In this document: positions 4,894-7,090 of the stretch, in pieces | How positions within the stretch are numbered: position 1 is the stretch's first letter | Layout of the letters: each line of letters opens with the position of its first letter | NCBI GenBank assembly: GCA_900556545.1 | Contig: USPE01000099.1 | Coordinates: 1-7,090 of the forward strand | Origin: an uncultured Peptococcaceae bacterium | Lineage (GTDB): Bacteria > Bacillota > Peptococcia > Peptococcales > Peptococcaceae | DNA length: 7,090 nucleotides | Direction of reading: 5' to 3' | The notes under the pieces: generated by a model | Databases searched by the model: none | Told to the model about the DNA's origin: nothing | Seen by the model: only the letters and a program-made list of their open reading frames with translations | Made by a program: the position numbers and the translations under genes

Positions 4894-7090
4894 GGTTTAC
4901 TACCTCCTGTGCTTTTTTCTGTAATGTGAACAAAAGATTCATGGCATCAATTGGTGTCAACGTATTCAAATTAATCGCAGCCAACTCCTCTACCACTTCC
5001 GGCAAATCAACTGAAGGTGTTGAAGCTTGCTCCATATCAACCAAGTTGTCTGGCTCTGCACAAACAAACAGCTCCATTTGGCTGGAATGGGGACGATGCT
5101 GTTCTTTTTCTAATTCTAAGGTACGTAAAATATCCTGTGCATTTCGCAGCACCATTTCAGGAATACCGGCCAATCTGGCTACATGAATCCCATAACTGCG
5201 GTCAGCTCCGCCAGCGATAATTTTGCGCAAAAAAACAATATTTTCGCCATCTTCTTTGACTGCCACTGAATAATTGCAAATACCAGGCTGTTCTTCCAAG
5301 GCAGTTAATTCATGATAATGGGTAGCAAACATGGTTTTGGCACGAACGGTATTGTTAATGTAATCTGTTAACGCCCAAGCAATAGCCAGACCATCATAGG
5401 TACTGGTTCCCCGCCCTACTTCATCTAAAATAATCAGGCTGTCTTTTGTAGCATTATTGACAATGTTGGCAACTTCGTTCATTTCCACCATAAAAGTACT
5501 TTGTCCTGTGCTTAAATCGTCACTGGCACCAATTCGGGCAAATACGCGGTCAACCACAGGCATGATAGCTTCTTTTGCCGGTACAAAGGAACCAATCTGC
5601 ATTAAAATAGAAGCTACTGCAATACTGCGGCAATAAGTACTTTTTCCGGCCATGTTAGGACCGGTGATAATCAGAAACCGTTCTGTTTCTGGATGAAAAT
5701 GCACATCATTTGGGATAAACCAGCCATCCTTCAACTTTTCTTCCACAACAGGATGACGGCATTCTTTCAAACTATACTGACCGTCCGCTGAGATAACAGG
5801 CTTACAAAAATTATGATATACAGCAGCTTGTCCCAAGGAAAACAAACAATCCAACTGGGCAATGATATGAGCCGTTTTTAAAATACGTGCTACCTGTTCT
5901 CCTACAGCATTACGCAACTGAACAAAAAGCTGGTATTCTAATTCTCTTAACTTTTCATCTGCACCTAATACTTTGTTTTCCAATTCCTTCAACTCCGGTG
6001 TAATAAAGCGCTCACTGTTGGCAAGAGTTTGCTTCCGTACATATTCCTCTGGCACTTCACTGCTTTTACTGCGGGTTACATCAATGTAATAACCAAATAC
6101 TTTATTATAGCTGACCTTTAATGTACGGATACCGGTCCGCTCCCGCTCCCGCAATTCCAAATCTACAATCCATTGTTTGCCGTTGACCAGAATATCCCGC
6201 AACTGATCTACTTCATGATTATATCCAGAACGAATCAGATTGCCCTCCCGCACAGAAAAAGGAGCCTCTGGATGAATTGCTCGCTCCAACAGCTCATACA
6301 CATCGGTCAGTGGATCAAAGGCAGCAGTCAATTGCTGCAGATAAGCTGTTTTTCCTTTTTGCATATTTTGCAGTAAAGCAGGCAACTGAAATAGCGAATT
6401 CTTCAGTGAAAGCAAATCCTTGGCGTTGGCAGTTCCATAGGTAATACGGGAAGTAATACGTTCTAAATCATAGACTGGTTCCAAACACTCCTTGAAAGAA
6501 AGACGCAAGGTTGTATTTTCTACCAGTTCTTCTGTAGTATCCAACCGTTTTTGAATTTCCTCTTTGTTTAGTAATGGTTTTTCCAGCCAGTTTTTCAGCA
6601 AACGACTCCCCACTGCGGTGCGGGTATAATCCAAAATACCCAGTACAGAATCTTTTCGTTCTGCGCTGTGCAGCGAACGCACCAGTTCTAAATTGCGGCG
6701 CGTTGCATAATCCAAATCCATAGTTTCCTTCAGCGAATATACTTTTAAAGTCATCATATTGGCCGGACGGCTTTTTTGCATGATAGTCAAATAATCCAAA
6801 ATCACTCCAGCAGCAATGACAACCAAGGGTTTATCTGCACAACCCAGACTGGTGAGGGAATTGATGTGAAAATGTTCTAACACTTTTTGCTGGGCATATT
6901 CCAACCGAAAGGCATGTTCCATATGACTGGTGATAGTAACTCTGTCTTCACCGGCAATGCGGTTTATATCGTATAAAGCTTGCTCGTCACCAGAAGCAAC
7001 CAGGCATTCCACCGGGTCGTAACGCCAAAACTCATTATGTAAGGTATTCCAATCCGGCACTTCTGTCGCCATGAATTCACCAGTAGAAGC
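4880..7090 (-). CDS. mutS: DNA mismatch repair protein MutS (5' end beyond the window)
   Basis: MutS clamps DNA at mismatches and uses ATP to recruit MutL. The frame is open to the window edge and reads ASTGEF just before the ATG at 7072, matching the end of MutS domain I, so that ATG is internal. The visible 736 residues lack roughly the first 120-130, including the Phe-x-Glu mismatch wedge. Seen in order, numbered from the window edge: connector domain; lever/core with RRNLELVRSLHSAERKDSVLG; clamp with LKVSYNKVFGYYIDV and ERFITPELKE; ATPase with Walker A GPNMAGKST (477-485), STGQSTFMVEMNE, Walker B LDEVGRGTS (555-563) and ATHYHE (589-594); and a C-terminal candidate beta-clamp motif QMELF (671-675). 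No internal frameshift is seen. It is the first visible gene of the operon, and its 3' end contains the mutL ribosome binding site. Confidence 0.98.
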   Translation of the reverse strand, partial: ASTGEFMATEVPDWNTLHNEFWRYDPVECLVASGDEQALYDINRIAGEDRVTITSHMEHAFRLEYAQQKVLEHFHINSLTSLGCADKPLVVIAAGVILDYLTIMQKSRPANMMTLKVYSLKETMDLDYATRRNLELVRSLHSAERKDSVLGILDYTRTAVGSRLLKNWLEKPLLNKEEIQKRLDTTEELVENTTLRLSFKECLEPVYDLERITSRITYGTANAKDLLSLKNSLFQLPALLQNMQKGKTAYLQQLTAAFDPLTDVYELLERAIHPEAPFSVREGNLIRSGYNHEVDQLRDILVNGKQWIVDLELRERERTGIRTLKVSYNKVFGYYIDVTRSKSSEVPEEYVRKQTLANSERFITPELKELENKVLGADEKLRELEYQLFVQLRNAVGEQVARILKTAHIIAQLDCLFSLGQAAVYHNFCKPVISADGQYSLKECRHPVVEEKLKDGWFIPNDVHFHPETERFLIITGPNMAGKSTYCRSIAVASILMQIGSFVPAKEAIMPVVDRVFARIGASDDLSTGQSTFMVEMNEVANIVNNATKDSLIILDEVGRGTSTYDGLAIAWALTDYINNTVRAKTMFATHYHELTALEEQPGICNYSVAVKEDGENIVFLRKIIAGGADRSYGIHVARLAGIPEMVLRNAQDILRTLELEKEQHRPHSSQMELFVCAEPDNLVDMEQASTPSVDLPEVVEELAAINLNTLTPIDAMNLLFTLQKKAQEVVNHGAN
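4903..4908 (-). promoter_or_regulatory. Ribosome binding site of mutL inside the mutS 3' end
   Basis: AGGAGG on the - strand lies nine bases before the mutL ATG and encodes part of the mutS C-terminus (Gln-Glu-Val region). Ribosomes finishing mutS therefore pass over and free this site, which together with the 14-base overlap suggests translational coupling that keeps MutS and MutL in proportion. Confidence 0.85.

Noticed and set aside
4926..6376. Plus-strand frames of 67-86 codons antisense to mutS (4926-5220, 6173-6376)
   Set aside because: They run against a fully conserved mutS reading frame and show no ribosome binding sites or domain signatures.
1..7090. Mobile elements, CRISPR arrays, riboswitches, tRNA or rRNA genes
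   Set aside because: No transposase or integrase frame, no regularly spaced direct repeats, no cloverleaf-like or known leader structure was recognised by eye on either strand.

Overview
The window reads as chromosomal DNA of a low-to-moderate GC Firmicute. AGGAGG-type ribosome binding sites, a sigma-A-like promoter and an endonuclease-type MutL support this. The order mutS, mutL, RsmJ-like methyltransferase, miaA fits Clostridia or Negativicutes; the class is inference and the genus cannot be told. It looks like a core region rather than an accessory island: no transposase, integrase, phage gene, tRNA, rRNA or CRISPR array was seen.

Layout. Bases 1-77 hold the tail of a left-hand neighbour, closed by a strong intrinsic terminator on the + strand (21-74). 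A near-consensus promoter follows almost at once (78-106) and drives a Crp/Fnr-family regulator (167-865, + strand). Bases 866-1070 are a non-coding gap between convergent genes, dominated by a perfect 18-bp inverted repeat (953-1002). From 7090 down to 1071 everything is on the - strand and looks like one operon, in transcription order: mutS (5' end outside the window), mutL, a class I SAM-dependent methyltransferase of the RsmJ-like family, and miaA. mutS/mutL overlap by 14 bases, mutL/methyltransferase by 8 bases, and 39 bases separate the methyltransferase from miaA.

How the genes work together. MutS recognises mismatches and loads MutL. This MutL carries the metal-binding endonuclease motifs, so it should nick the nascent strand itself, as in MutH-less bacteria. 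Both proteins show candidate beta-clamp binding motifs (QMELF in MutS, QPLLIP in MutL). MiaA makes i6A37 in tRNAs reading UNN codons. The methyltransferase between them probably modifies RNA, but its substrate is not shown by the sequence. The Crp/Fnr regulator is a separate unit and nothing seen here links it to the repair operon.

No new system could be supported. The points most worth a second look are the large inverted repeat without a U-tract, four A7 tracts in the mutL linker, the DQHT variant in the MutL endonuclease motif, the cysteine content of the Crp/Fnr protein, and the coupled methyltransferase of unknown target.
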